Origin: Candidatus Promineofilum glycogenicum
GTDB lineage: Bacteria; Chloroflexota; Anaerolineae; Promineifilales; Promineifilaceae
Assembly (NCBI GenBank): GCA_016707605.1
Contig: JADJHJ010000011.1
Coordinates: 124,001 to 188,000 of the forward strand
Length of the DNA stretch: 64,000 bases
Direction: 5' to 3'
The position numbers and the translations under genes were made by a program. The notes beneath the pieces were generated by a model. The model made no database searches. It was not told where the DNA came from and saw only the letters and a program-made list of their open reading frames with translations. Of this stretch, positions 8,176-16,876 are shown piece by piece (the stretch's first letter is position 1; the number at the start of each line of letters is the position of its first letter).

Positions 8176-10292
8176 CTTCCCACCAGAATCACGACAGAAC
8201 GAGGGCCGACGGGCAGATTGCGTTGGGTGCGCAGCGGGCGCTCGGCCCCGGGGGCGCAAATGTCATCGGGCGACGCGCGGAAGGTGTCGGCGAACAGCAG
8301 CCAGCGCCGCCCGTCGCGCAGCCGGGGCAGCTCAAAGTTGTGCGGCTCCCAGTGCATGTTCAGGGCCACGTAGATGTGGTCATCGGCCGTGCGCCCCGGC
8401 AGCAGCGCGGCGTGCATACCGCAGAGCATGAAGGCCAGCGTGCGGCTGTGGGACGACCAGTCGGGCCGCCCTTCGCGCAAGCCGTGCCAGGAGATGTCAG
8501 GGTAGCCGCTGTCGATTAGATCGCGCTCGTGCAGGTGGTAGCGGCGGCGCAGCGCCGGGTGGGCCTTGCGAAAGGCGATGCACTGGCGCACGAAGCGGAA
8601 CAGATCGGCGTTGGCCTTCACCTGTTCCCAGTCGATCCAGTTCAGGTCGTTGTCCTGGGCATAGGTGTTGTTGTTGCCGTGCGTGGTGTGGGCCATCTCG
8701 TCGCCCATCAGCAGCATGGGCACGCCCTGGCTGACCATCAGCATGGCGATGGCGTTGCGCATCAGCCGCCGGCGCAGGGTGACGATGGCCGGGTCGTCGG
8801 TCGGCCCCTCGTGGCCCCAGTTCCAACTGTGGTTGTCGTTGGCCCCGTCGCGCCCCTGTTCGCCGTTGGCCAGGTTGTGCTTCTCGGCATAGGAGACGAG
8901 GTCGTTGAGCGTGAAGCCGTCGTGGCAGGTGATGAAGTTGATCGATGCCGTCGGGCCGCGCTCCAGGTACATGTGGGGCGACCCTTTCACCGCCTGGGCC
9001 ACCTCTTGAATCTGGTCCATGTCGCCCTTCAGAAAGCGGCGCAACGTGTCGCGGTAGCGGCCGTTCCACTCCGCCCAGCGTCCATAGGCCGGGAAGGAGC
9101 CGACCTGGTACAGCCCACCCGCGTCCCAGGCCTCGGCGATGAGCTTGGTCTTGCCCAGCACCGGGTCGTGGGCCAATAGCTCCAGCAGCGGCGGATTGGC
9201 CAGCGGGTGGCCTTCGGCGTCGCGGCCGAGGATGGAGGCCAGGTCGAAGCGAAAGCCGTCGATGTGGTACTCCGACACCCAGTAGCGCAGCGCGTCGAGC
9301 ACCAGATTGCGCACGACGGGATTGTTGCAGTTGAGCGTGTTGCCCGTGCCGCTGAAGTTCTGATACGAGCCGTCGGGGCGCAGCATGTAGTAGGTGCGGT
9401 TGTCCAGCCCGCGAAAGGAGATGGTCGGCCCCTTTTCGCTGCCCTCGGCGGTGTGGTTGAAAACCACGTCGAGGATGATTTCGATGCCGTGGCGGTGCAG
9501 CAGCTTGACCAGCGCCTTCAGTTCGTCGGCCTCCATGCCCAGCGCGCCGGTGGCGGCGTAGCCCGCCTTGGGGGCGAAGAAGCCGACGGTGGAGTAGCCC
9601 CAGAAGTTGCGCAGCTTCTGGCCGGTGTAGGGGTTGTGGAAGTCGCTCTCCAGTTCGTCGAACTCCTGGATGGGCATCAGTTCCACGGCGTTGACGCCTA
9701 ACTCCAGCAGGTAGGGGATCTTCTCGCGGATGGCGGCGTAGGTGCCGGGGAACTTGACGCCCGACGACGCGTGGCGGGTGAAGCCGCGGACGTGCATCTC
9801 ATAGATGATCAGGTCTTCGGCCGGAATCTCCAGCTGGCGGTCGTCCTGCCAGTCGAAGTCGTCGAGCAGGATGCGTCCGCGGAAAGGGGCGGGGTCGGCC
9901 GCGTCGTGGGGTTCGGCCCAGCGCGTGCGGCCGGTGATGGCCCGCGCGTAGGGGTCCAGCAGCACCACGTCGGGGTTGAAGCGGTGGCCGGCGTGGGGCC
10001 GGTGCGGGCCGTCCATGCGGTAGCCGTACTCGATCTCCTCGATCTCCAGCCCAAAGACGACCATCGCCCAGACGTTGCCGATGCGAAAGGCGTCGAGGAA
10101 GGGGATCTCGGCCATTGGCTCGCGCTCGCCGCGCCGGAAGAGCACCAGCGTGCAACTGGTGGCGTGGCGCGAGAAGACGGCGAAGTTGACCCCGCCGGGC
10201 ACGATGCTGGCCCCAAACGGATAGGGCCGCCCGGCGCGCAGCCAGTGCTCGCCGTGGCGATGAGTCGGGTAAACGTCAATCCGATTGATCAT
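8172..10292 (-). CDS. glgX: Glycogen debranching enzyme GlgX (isoamylase family)
   Basis: A 706-residue GH13 enzyme of normal length. The N-terminal CBM48 domain begins with PFGASIVPGGVNFAVFSRHA. The barrel shows DVVFNHTAEG, the nucleophile Asp in GFRFDLASIL, the acid in LIAEAWDAGG and ITCHDGFTLNDLVSY, all typical of GlgX/isoamylase. It hydrolyses alpha-1,6 branch points of phosphorylase-trimmed glycogen. Its stop overlaps the start of the RsbW-like gene. A GGGAG ribosome site precedes the ATG and a histidine kinase gene ends 12 nt upstream, so it lies in the middle of a signalling operon. Confidence 0.95.
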   Translation of the reverse strand: MINRIDVYPTHRHGEHWLRAGRPYPFGASIVPGGVNFAVFSRHATSCTLVLFRRGEREPMAEIPFLDAFRIGNVWAMVVFGLEIEEIEYGYRMDGPHRPHAGHRFNPDVVLLDPYARAITGRTRWAEPHDAADPAPFRGRILLDDFDWQDDRQLEIPAEDLIIYEMHVRGFTRHASSGVKFPGTYAAIREKIPYLLELGVNAVELMPIQEFDELESDFHNPYTGQKLRNFWGYSTVGFFAPKAGYAATGALGMEADELKALVKLLHRHGIEIILDVVFNHTAEGSEKGPTISFRGLDNRTYYMLRPDGSYQNFSGTGNTLNCNNPVVRNLVLDALRYWVSEYHIDGFRFDLASILGRDAEGHPLANPPLLELLAHDPVLGKTKLIAEAWDAGGLYQVGSFPAYGRWAEWNGRYRDTLRRFLKGDMDQIQEVAQAVKGSPHMYLERGPTASINFITCHDGFTLNDLVSYAEKHNLANGEQGRDGANDNHSWNWGHEGPTDDPAIVTLRRRLMRNAIAMLMVSQGVPMLLMGDEMAHTTHGNNNTYAQDNDLNWIDWEQVKANADLFRFVRQCIAFRKAHPALRRRYHLHERDLIDSGYPDISWHGLREGRPDWSSHSRTLAFMLCGMHAALLPGRTADDHIYVALNMHWEPHNFELPRLRDGRRWLLFADTFRASPDDICAPGAERPLRTQRNLPVGPRSVVILVGR

Positions 10293-10304
10293 GACTCCCG
10301 GCGC

Positions 10305-11726
10305 TTACTCCCCTTCCAGCTCCGTCGGCAGCCAGACCTCGAACTGCGTCTGGCCCGGCTCCGACTTCACCCGGATGTCACCCTGATGTTTGCGCACGAC
10401 GATATTATAGCTGATGTCCAGCCCCAGTCCCGTCCCCTGGCCGACCGGCTTGGTGGTGTAGAAGGCGTCGAAGATGCGCGGCAGCACGTCGGCGGGAATG
10501 CCCGGCCCGTTGTCCTCGATGGTGACGATGATCCACTTGCCCTCCTGGCGCGTGCGCAGGGTGATCATCGCCCCGGGCGGGGCCGCGCCGTCGGGGCCGT
10601 TGTGCAGCGCGTCGGCGGCGTTGTCGATGATGTTGGTCCACACCTGGTTGAGTTCGCTGCCGTGGGCGTCGATCTGCGGCAGGTTGGGGTCATAGGCGCG
10701 CCGCACCTTGATGTCGGCCTTCAGCTTGTGGCGCAGAATGAGCAGCGTGTTCTCCAGCCCCTCGTGGACGTTGTAGCGCACGATGTCGGCCTGGTCGAGA
10801 TAGGTGTAGGACTTCAGCGCCTTGACGATGGCCGAGATGCGCTGCGCCCCCTGCTGCAATTCGGCCAGCAGGTTGAAGATGGTGTAGTTGTTGTTGAGCC
10901 AGGAGATGATGACCGGCAGTTGGCGCGCGTCGTAGACGGCGGCCAACTGGTTGAGTTCGTCGTCGGTGAACTCCAGATTGACCAGCGTCGAGGCGCAATC
11001 CCAGGCGGCGTCGACGCCACGGTCTTCGAGCCACTCCTCCAGCTCCGCCTCGCGGTCGCTGCGGGCCAGCGGGTCGAGCTCGGGCATGGCGCGCGCCTGC
11101 TCCTGGGCGCGGTGGACGAACTGCTCCAGCGTCGTCTGCTGCTCCGGCGAGAGGCCCTGGCGCACGAGGCGCATGAAGGTTTGGGCGCTGTCGAACAGCA
11201 CGGTGTTCAGGTGCTCGGTGCTGCGCTGGACGGCGGCGGCCGGGTTGTTCAACTCGTGGGCGATGCCGGCCGTGAACGTGCCCAACTGGGCCATCTTCTC
11301 GCTCTGCCGCAACAGGTTTTGCGTGTTCTGCCAGCGCGACAGGATGATGTCGAACATCGAGGCCGCCGCCGACGGGCTGATCTGCAACAGGTTGCGCAGG
11401 TCCTCGCGGCCGATGCCGATCATGCTCGTGTCCGTCCGCGCCCGCACGGTAGCCGTGCGCGGCGAGTCGAACACCAGGGCGATCTCGCCGAAGACCTCGC
11501 CCGGCCCGCGCGTGGCCAACAGGATTTCGCGCTTCTGGCTGACCTTGATGATCTCCACCTCACCGCTTTCGATGATGTAGGCCATGTCGCCCATGCTGCC
11601 CTCTTCAAAGAGGACTTCGCCGGCGGGCAACTGGAGTTCGCGCACGATCTGGCACAGGCTGGCCAGGTCTTCGTCGGGCAGGGCGGAGAAGAGGGGGATT
11701 TTGCGGAGGAATTCGTAGCTGGCCAT
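10305..11726 (-). CDS. Cyclic-nucleotide-binding sensor histidine kinase
   Basis: A 473-residue soluble protein. Residues 10-125 are a CAP/CNB domain with the phosphate-binding cassette FGEIALVFDSPRTATVRA (about 79-96). After a helical link, residues about 145-200 hold a HisKA region with His157 in GIAHELNNP. The C-terminal third is an HATPase_c domain (NQVWTNIIDNAADAL, DNGPGIP, GQGTGLGLD). It could phosphorylate a response regulator in response to cAMP or cGMP, and the next gene upstream encodes a class III cyclase-like protein. No cognate regulator with an intact receiver lies close by. Confidence 0.9.
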   Translation of the reverse strand: MASYEFLRKIPLFSALPDEDLASLCQIVRELQLPAGEVLFEEGSMGDMAYIIESGEVEIIKVSQKREILLATRGPGEVFGEIALVFDSPRTATVRARTDTSMIGIGREDLRNLLQISPSAAASMFDIILSRWQNTQNLLRQSEKMAQLGTFTAGIAHELNNPAAAVQRSTEHLNTVLFDSAQTFMRLVRQGLSPEQQTTLEQFVHRAQEQARAMPELDPLARSDREAELEEWLEDRGVDAAWDCASTLVNLEFTDDELNQLAAVYDARQLPVIISWLNNNYTIFNLLAELQQGAQRISAIVKALKSYTYLDQADIVRYNVHEGLENTLLILRHKLKADIKVRRAYDPNLPQIDAHGSELNQVWTNIIDNAADALHNGPDGAAPPGAMITLRTRQEGKWIIVTIEDNGPGIPADVLPRIFDAFYTTKPVGQGTGLGLDISYNIVVRKHQGDIRVKSEPGQTQFEVWLPTELEGE

Positions 11727-11860
11727 GTTAGTTATTAGTGGTTAGTGACTAGTGGTCAGTAGGTCAGTGGGTCAGTAGGTCAGTGGGTCAGTGGGTTAGT
11801 GGGTCAGTTGTTGGTCGTTGGTCGCGTTCGTCGTTCGTCGTTCGTCGTTCGTAATGCGTC
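11727..11860. repeat. GGTCAGTA/GGTCAGTGG and TTCGTCG simple repeats
   Basis: The space before the histidine kinase holds about ten GGTCAGTGG/GGTTAGTGG words (11745-11813), the complement of the CACTGACC words seen elsewhere. It runs into TTCGTCGTTCGTCGTTCG units (about 11827-11852) that are translated as the last residues of the cyclase-ATPase protein. Confidence 0.7.
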
Positions 11861-14800
11861 GCGGGCGGCGGCAACCGAACGGGTCGCGCCCTGTTGGGTG
11901 GCGACTTCGAGGGCGGTGGTGTAGGCAGCGCGGGCTTCGTCTTCGCGGCCGAGTTGGCGCAGGGCGTCGCCGCGCAGGCGGTAGGCCTCGCCGTGCTGCG
12001 ATGTGAAGCCATAGTAGGCCATATCATCCAATAGCCGATCAATGGCCGCCAGCGCCTCAGCCGGTTGCCCGGCGGCCAGAGCAATAGTGGGCTGGATGAG
12101 GGCCACCGTCACGGCATGTGGCCCATCCCGGTTGTAATCGACTACGAACTTCCCGGCGACGGCTTCATAAGCCGCGGCGACATCGCCGGCAAAGTAGCTA
12201 TCCAGCCCGCGCCAGATGCGGCGCAGTTGGTCGCCATGCGGCACCTCGCCGGCCGCGTCCAGCACGGCCGCCAGTTGCTCGCGGTCGTCATCGGGTCGGC
12301 CCAGGAGGTGCAACAGCCAGCGCAACAGCACCGCCGTGCTCGCCCCCAGGCTGGGGAAGCCGGCCTGCGTCGCCCAATCGGCTGTGGCCCAGAACAGCGG
12401 CAAGGCCTCTTCCACTCGCCCCTGCTCCCATAGGACAAAGGCCAGCCCATAGCTATTGAAGGCCTGCGCCCAAGGGCTACCGGTGCGCTGGCCAATGGCC
12501 AGGCTTTTGCGGGCCAACGGCTCTGCTCCCACCGGATCGCCGCGCAGTAGCCGACCCTGGGCCCAGATGCCCAGGACGTCGGCCATCATGGGTTCATTGC
12601 CCAGCGTCTGCCAGCGCTCATAGGCTACTTCGAATGCCCGGAACGCATCGTCGGGGCGACCCACCGATGCATAGGCGCGGCCGATGTCGTTCAACACGAA
12701 GGCTTCCAACTCATCCAGGCCGTGTTCGCGGGCCAGAGCCAGGGCGCGTTCGCCCTCTGCGACGGCTTGTGCCCCATCCGGCGCGGCGTTGACAAAGAGC
12801 AGCAGCCGCGCCCAATGGCCGTAGGCGGCGGCATCGGGACGGCCGGTGCGCTCGGCCAGAGCCAGGATGCGGTCGGTCAGTTCACGGCCGCGGGCGGCTT
12901 CCATGTAAGGCGTCGGCGTCAGATAGAGCGGGGCCTGCGGCATCAGCCCTTCCAGTTCCAGCACCGGGCTGTTGCGTTCACGGCCCAGCCGCTCCAGTTC
13001 TTCGTAGTTGCGTAGCGCCTCGTCGTGCTGCCCGGCCACTTCGTAGACCCGCCCGCGCCGCCGGTATAGCTCGGCCACCTGCGCCTCGTCAACGGCCTCC
13101 GGCGTAGCCCGGCAGATGTCCACCGCCCGGCTGAGGTGCTCGATGGCCTCAACGTTGGCGTAGAGGCGGGCCGCGGCCTCGCCGGCCAGGGCGTGATAGC
13201 GGACGGCCTTGGCCCAGTCGCGGCACTCGGCGAAGTGGTAGGCCAGCCGCGGCGCTTCGTCGGTCAGCCGGTCGGCGTAGAGAGCCTCCATCGCCTCGCC
13301 CACACGGCGGTGATAGCGGCGGCGCTGGCGCAAGAGAATCGTCTCATAGGCGGCGTCGCGGGTCAGGGCGTGGCGGAAAGCGTAGTCATCAACCGCGCCG
13401 CCGCCCATTGGCCGCACCAGATCGGCCTGCCCCAACTGCTTCAAATGCTCGGCTACCGTCGCGCCCGGCTTCTCGGCGATGCGCTCCAGCACGCGCAGGG
13501 CGAAGGAGCGGCCAATGACCGACGCCAGTTGCAGCGTGCGGCGCACGTCGGCGCTCAACTGATCCATGCGCGCCGTCAGCAACGCCTGCACATTGCCCGG
13601 CAGCCCGATCAGCGCCGCCACCCGCTCCATGTCGGCCCCGGCGTCCCAGTAGAGCTTGCCCTCGTCCCGCCGCAGCGCGCCGCTGTCCAGCAACGTGCGC
13701 ACCGTCTCTTCGACAAAGAACGGGTTGCCCTCCGCCTTGCGCTGGATCAGGTCACACACCGCGTCGGGCACTTCGGCCGCGCCCATTAGCTCGCCCACCA
13801 GCGTGCGGCTGTCGCCGGCCGAAAGCGGCTCCAGGTAGATGGAGGCGCAGTACTCCGGGTACTCCAGTTGCGCCTCCAGATAGAGCTGCCAGCCGGGCGT
13901 GTTCCAATCGGGGCGCATGGCGAACAGGAAGAGCACCGGCCGGCGCGCCACCAGCGGCAGCAGGGCGCGCAACGCCTCCAGCGAGGCCACGTCGGCCCAA
14001 TGCACGTCGTCGATGACGTAGACGACCGGCCCCTGCGACGTCTGCACCTGGGCCATCTGCTCCAGCACGGCGCGCAACTCGCGCTGGAAGGCCCCGGCGT
14101 CGGCCTGGAACTCGGCCCCCGCGCCGTCGCCCAACAGGAAGCCGAAGACGCGGTGCATCCGCTGGTGCAGCGCCGACGGGTAAGCGCCGATGAGCGTCTC
14201 CAGTCGTTCGTGGATCACCGCCGGCGGGTCGGTCTCGCGGATGGCGCAGAAGTGGCGCACCTGGCGCTTGAGCATGTCGTAGGGGCGGCTGGCCCCAAAG
14301 GAGACGGCCACAAACTCCGACCAACCGCGCCACAGGGGATTGACGTCGCCGTAGGTGGCGGCCAACTGGTCGCGCCACTCCTGGCGTACTTCGGCGATGA
14401 GGCGGCTCTTGCCCAGCCCGGCCTCGCCGATGAGGTAGCAGATACGGCTGTGGCCGTCGCGCAGGTCGCTCAGGATGTCGCGCAGGCGGCCGATCTCCCG
14501 CTGGCGGCCGATGAGCGGCGCTTGCAGCCCCTCCAGCCCGCGCAGCCGGCCCGGTTGCGCCTCCAGTCCCAGCACGCGGTAGGCGTGCACCGGCTCATCC
14601 TTGCCTTTGACCTCGATGCCGCCCAGGTCCCATACGTCGAACAGCGGCGCGATGAGGCGGTAGGTGTCGTCGCTGATCTGCACCGTGCCCGGCGCGGCCG
14701 TCTGCTCCATGCGCGCGGCCAGGTTGATGGCGTCGCCCATGGCCGTATACTCGCCCGACTGGCCGCTGCCGATCTCGCCGACGACGACCGGGCCGGTGTT

Positions 14801-15220
14801 GATGCCGACGCGGACGTTGAACGCCAGGCCGTAATCCTGATTGAACTGGTGGATGAACGGCCGCATCCCGTTGACGATGCCCAGCCCGGCCAGCACCGCC
14901 CGCTGCGGGTCGTCCTCGTGGGCCTGGGGCGCGCCGAAGAAGGCCAGCACGGCGTCGCCCATCAGCCGGGCGACCATGCCGCCATACTCCTCGATGGGGG
15001 CGATCATGTAGCGGAAGGCTTCGTTCATCACCTCGGCCCACTCTTCGGGGTCGAGGCGGCCGGCCAGCGACGTGGAGCCGACCACGTCGCAGAAGAGCAC
15101 GGTGATGACGCGCCGTTCGCCGGCGGCGATGCTGCTCGCATCGCGCGCGGCGGGCGCGGGGCCGGCCGGGCTTGGCCCGCTAGGGGCGGAATTCGGCGGG
15201 CGGCCGAAGGGGTCGATCAT
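11804..15220 (-). CDS. Class III adenylate/guanylate cyclase-AAA ATPase-TPR regulator
   Basis: A 1138-residue protein. Residues about 37-220 are a class III cyclase domain with metal-binding Asp in LFCDVVGST and LMGDAVLAFFG and the transition-state Asn/Arg in GDAINLAARM. The usual substrate Lys before MGD is Arg-Leu, so substrate choice and activity are uncertain. Residues about 232-520 form an AAA/ORC-like ATPase with Walker A GEAGLGKS. The C-terminal half is TPR-like helical repeats (about 640-1120). Such fusions are common in Chloroflexota and actinobacteria. The last 15 residues (TTNDERRTRPTTNN) come from a TTCGTCG DNA repeat. The stop of the UBP-finger gene overlaps its ATG. Confidence 0.9.
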   Translation of the reverse strand: MIDPFGRPPNSAPSGPSPAGPAPAARDASSIAAGERRVITVLFCDVVGSTSLAGRLDPEEWAEVMNEAFRYMIAPIEEYGGMVARLMGDAVLAFFGAPQAHEDDPQRAVLAGLGIVNGMRPFIHQFNQDYGLAFNVRVGINTGPVVVGEIGSGQSGEYTAMGDAINLAARMEQTAAPGTVQISDDTYRLIAPLFDVWDLGGIEVKGKDEPVHAYRVLGLEAQPGRLRGLEGLQAPLIGRQREIGRLRDILSDLRDGHSRICYLIGEAGLGKSRLIAEVRQEWRDQLAATYGDVNPLWRGWSEFVAVSFGASRPYDMLKRQVRHFCAIRETDPPAVIHERLETLIGAYPSALHQRMHRVFGFLLGDGAGAEFQADAGAFQRELRAVLEQMAQVQTSQGPVVYVIDDVHWADVASLEALRALLPLVARRPVLFLFAMRPDWNTPGWQLYLEAQLEYPEYCASIYLEPLSAGDSRTLVGELMGAAEVPDAVCDLIQRKAEGNPFFVEETVRTLLDSGALRRDEGKLYWDAGADMERVAALIGLPGNVQALLTARMDQLSADVRRTLQLASVIGRSFALRVLERIAEKPGATVAEHLKQLGQADLVRPMGGGAVDDYAFRHALTRDAAYETILLRQRRRYHRRVGEAMEALYADRLTDEAPRLAYHFAECRDWAKAVRYHALAGEAAARLYANVEAIEHLSRAVDICRATPEAVDEAQVAELYRRRGRVYEVAGQHDEALRNYEELERLGRERNSPVLELEGLMPQAPLYLTPTPYMEAARGRELTDRILALAERTGRPDAAAYGHWARLLLFVNAAPDGAQAVAEGERALALAREHGLDELEAFVLNDIGRAYASVGRPDDAFRAFEVAYERWQTLGNEPMMADVLGIWAQGRLLRGDPVGAEPLARKSLAIGQRTGSPWAQAFNSYGLAFVLWEQGRVEEALPLFWATADWATQAGFPSLGASTAVLLRWLLHLLGRPDDDREQLAAVLDAAGEVPHGDQLRRIWRGLDSYFAGDVAAAYEAVAGKFVVDYNRDGPHAVTVALIQPTIALAAGQPAEALAAIDRLLDDMAYYGFTSQHGEAYRLRGDALRQLGREDEARAAYTTALEVATQQGATRSVAAARDALRTTNDERRTRPTTNN

Positions 15221-15549
15221 CGGCGGCGCGGAATGATGAAGTCCTCATCCTCGTAGCACCACATCCACTCCTCGCCCCCTTCCATCGACATGACGACGAA
15301 GTGACCGGTCTCCTTGGCGTGGCGGGATGAGTGCTTGTTCTGGGAGCTATTGCAGCAGCCGACGTAGCCACAGGTCAGGCAGACGCGCAAGTGAACCCAA
15401 CTGGCGCCCATCTTCAGGCAGTCCTCACAGCCAACCGTGCGCGGTGTCACATCCTGAATCATGTCCATGTGGACGCAGTTCGTGGGGCGCTTCAGTTCAC
15501 CGGCCTTCACCCGGCGAACTGCATCATGGACAATCGCGGCGTCGTTCAT
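15217..15549 (-). CDS. UBP-type zinc finger protein
   Basis: A 110-residue protein from ATG at 15549, preceded by AGGAG. It consists almost entirely of a ZnF-UBP domain: CVHMDMIQDVTPRTVGCEDC, then HLRVCLTCGYVGCCNSS, HSSRHAKETGHFVVMSME and WMWCYEDEDFI. In eukaryotes this fold binds the free C-terminus of ubiquitin; bacterial stand-alone versions often sit beside redox or signalling genes and have no proven role. The stop overlaps the start of the cyclase-ATPase gene as ATGA, so they are co-translated. Confidence 0.88.
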   Translation of the reverse strand: MNDAAIVHDAVRRVKAGELKRPTNCVHMDMIQDVTPRTVGCEDCLKMGASWVHLRVCLTCGYVGCCNSSQNKHSSRHAKETGHFVVMSMEGGEEWMWCYEDEDFIIPRRR

Positions 15550-15616
15550 TCCATCTCTCCTGTAGAGGGTTGTCGATTTGAGTGTACGCGCAACAGTGAG
15601 CGGTGTCAAACAGGGG

Positions 15617-15694
15617 GCAGGGGCCAGGGATTAGGGATTAGGGATTAGGGAAGAGCGCTCTTCCCTAATCCCTAATCCCTAGCCCCTAATCCCT
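15617..15694. repeat. Inverted TTAGGGA array (hairpin)
   Basis: GGGATTA units run rightward to AAGAGCGCTCTT, a palindrome at 15650-15661, then TAATCCC units mirror them back. The result is one long hairpin ending at the stop codon of the channel gene (15693-15695). It probably terminates that gene. The unit is the same as at 7613-7660. Confidence 0.8.
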
Positions 15695-16784
15695 ACTCAT
15701 TGAACCATCGCCCCTCAATCTCGCTCAACGTCCCATCCTGATACATCTCCAGCAGCACCTCGTTGATCGACTCGCGCAGTTCGCTGCCCGGCGGCAAGGC
15801 GATGCCGTACTTCTCCGGCTTGAAGACGGCCTCGATGACCTCGACCGCGCCGCGCCCGGCGCTGACGCTGTGGTAGCGCAGCACCGGCGCGTCGTAGACC
15901 ACCGCGTCCGCCTCGCCGGTGGCCAGCAGGGCGTAGGCCTCCTCGATGGCCGCCACGCCGACGAAGCGCACGCCGATGTCGTCGAGATAGGCGGCGGCCG
16001 TGCTGCCGGCGACCGTGGCCACACGCTTGCCCGGCAGGTCTTCCGGCCCGCGAATGTCGCTGGTGAGCTGCTGCACGGTTAGAGCCGAGGTGACGGTGGC
16101 CGTGAACTGGGCCACCAGCAGCAGGCCCACCAGCCAGAAGGCGATGGTCATCAGCCGGCGGGCGGTGGAGCGCGTCGGCCGGTCGGGGTATTCGCCGTTG
16201 GCGACGATGGTCAGCAGCCACCACACCGCCTCCCAGATGCCGCGCAGATAGCCGCGCTGGAAGTCGGGGTTGTGCCGCCGCTCGGTGAAGTAGATGAAGT
16301 GGGCCATGATCGCCGCCGCCACCAGACCGATGACCACGAACGACAGCATACCGGGCGACAGGAAGTGGCTGAGCACCTGGCGGAACGAGAAAGAGGAGCC
16401 GGCCGGAACCATGATTTGCAGCCCGGCGTCGAAGTAAGGGTGGGTGAAGTCGACCACGGCTTCGCGGTCGCGGGTCATGCTGATGCCGGCGATGGCCACG
16501 TCGGCCGCGCCGCTCTGCACCGCGTCGAGGATTTCGCCCACCGTCTCGTATTCGACCCACTCGTAGGCCAGCCCCAGCCGCCCGGCCACCTCGGCCCACA
16601 CGTCGACGCTGTAGCCGGTCGGCGTGTCGCCCGTGGTGAAGACGAAGGGGGCCAGCGGCTTGGTGGCCACGCGCAGGGCGTCGCCGCTCTGGGCCTGGGC
16701 CGGGGCGGGCCGGAGCGCAAGGGCGACGGTGACGAGCAGCGCCGCCGCGACGAGGGCACAGAGGAGGGCGCGACGTTTGATCAT
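15693..16784 (-). CDS. Prokaryotic ionotropic glutamate receptor-like channel (GluR0 type)
   Basis: A 363-residue membrane protein. A signal peptide (about 1-31, ending AQA) leads into a periplasmic-binding-protein type 3 fold (RVATKPLAPFVF, ISMTRDREAVVDFTHPYFD) that is interrupted by a channel module: TM1 about 146-166, a pore helix GIWEAVWWLLTIVANGEYP (about 182-200) and TM2 about 211-235. The second binding lobe follows, with a VVYDAP ligand-site Asp. This is the layout of GluR0, a glutamate-gated K+ channel. The K+ filter TVGYGD is replaced by IVANGEYPD, so ion selectivity may differ. The gene is monocistronic or distal, with a hairpin at its stop. Confidence 0.85.
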   Translation of the reverse strand: MIKRRALLCALVAAALLVTVALALRPAPAQAQSGDALRVATKPLAPFVFTTGDTPTGYSVDVWAEVAGRLGLAYEWVEYETVGEILDAVQSGAADVAIAGISMTRDREAVVDFTHPYFDAGLQIMVPAGSSFSFRQVLSHFLSPGMLSFVVIGLVAAAIMAHFIYFTERRHNPDFQRGYLRGIWEAVWWLLTIVANGEYPDRPTRSTARRLMTIAFWLVGLLLVAQFTATVTSALTVQQLTSDIRGPEDLPGKRVATVAGSTAAAYLDDIGVRFVGVAAIEEAYALLATGEADAVVYDAPVLRYHSVSAGRGAVEVIEAVFKPEKYGIALPPGSELRESINEVLLEMYQDGTLSEIEGRWFNE

Positions 16785-16814
16785 GATGACTCCATGACCG
16801 GCCGGGCGGCGTCG

Positions 16815-16842
16815 TTGTAATCGGCCGGTCGTCCGCTATACT
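16815..16842 (+). promoter_or_regulatory. Promoter for the lipoprotein gene at 16877
   Basis: TTGTAA (16815-16820), a 16-nt spacer and TATACT (16837-16842) stand 34 nt ahead of the ATG. A GGAG ribosome site lies between them. The assignment is from consensus likeness only. Confidence 0.5.
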
Positions 16843-16876
16843 CCTGAAACCTTAACCGCAGCAGGAGAATCGTACC

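Noticed and set aside
9771..11738. 655-codon open frame on the plus strand across GlgX and the histidine kinase
   Set aside because: It lies opposite two genes with complete catalytic motifs, has no ribosome site and translates to low-complexity Val/Gly/Gln-rich sequence.
13868..15256. 462-codon plus-strand open frame
   Set aside because: It mirrors the cyclase-ATPase gene, whose minus-strand motifs are unambiguous; high GC creates long antisense frames.
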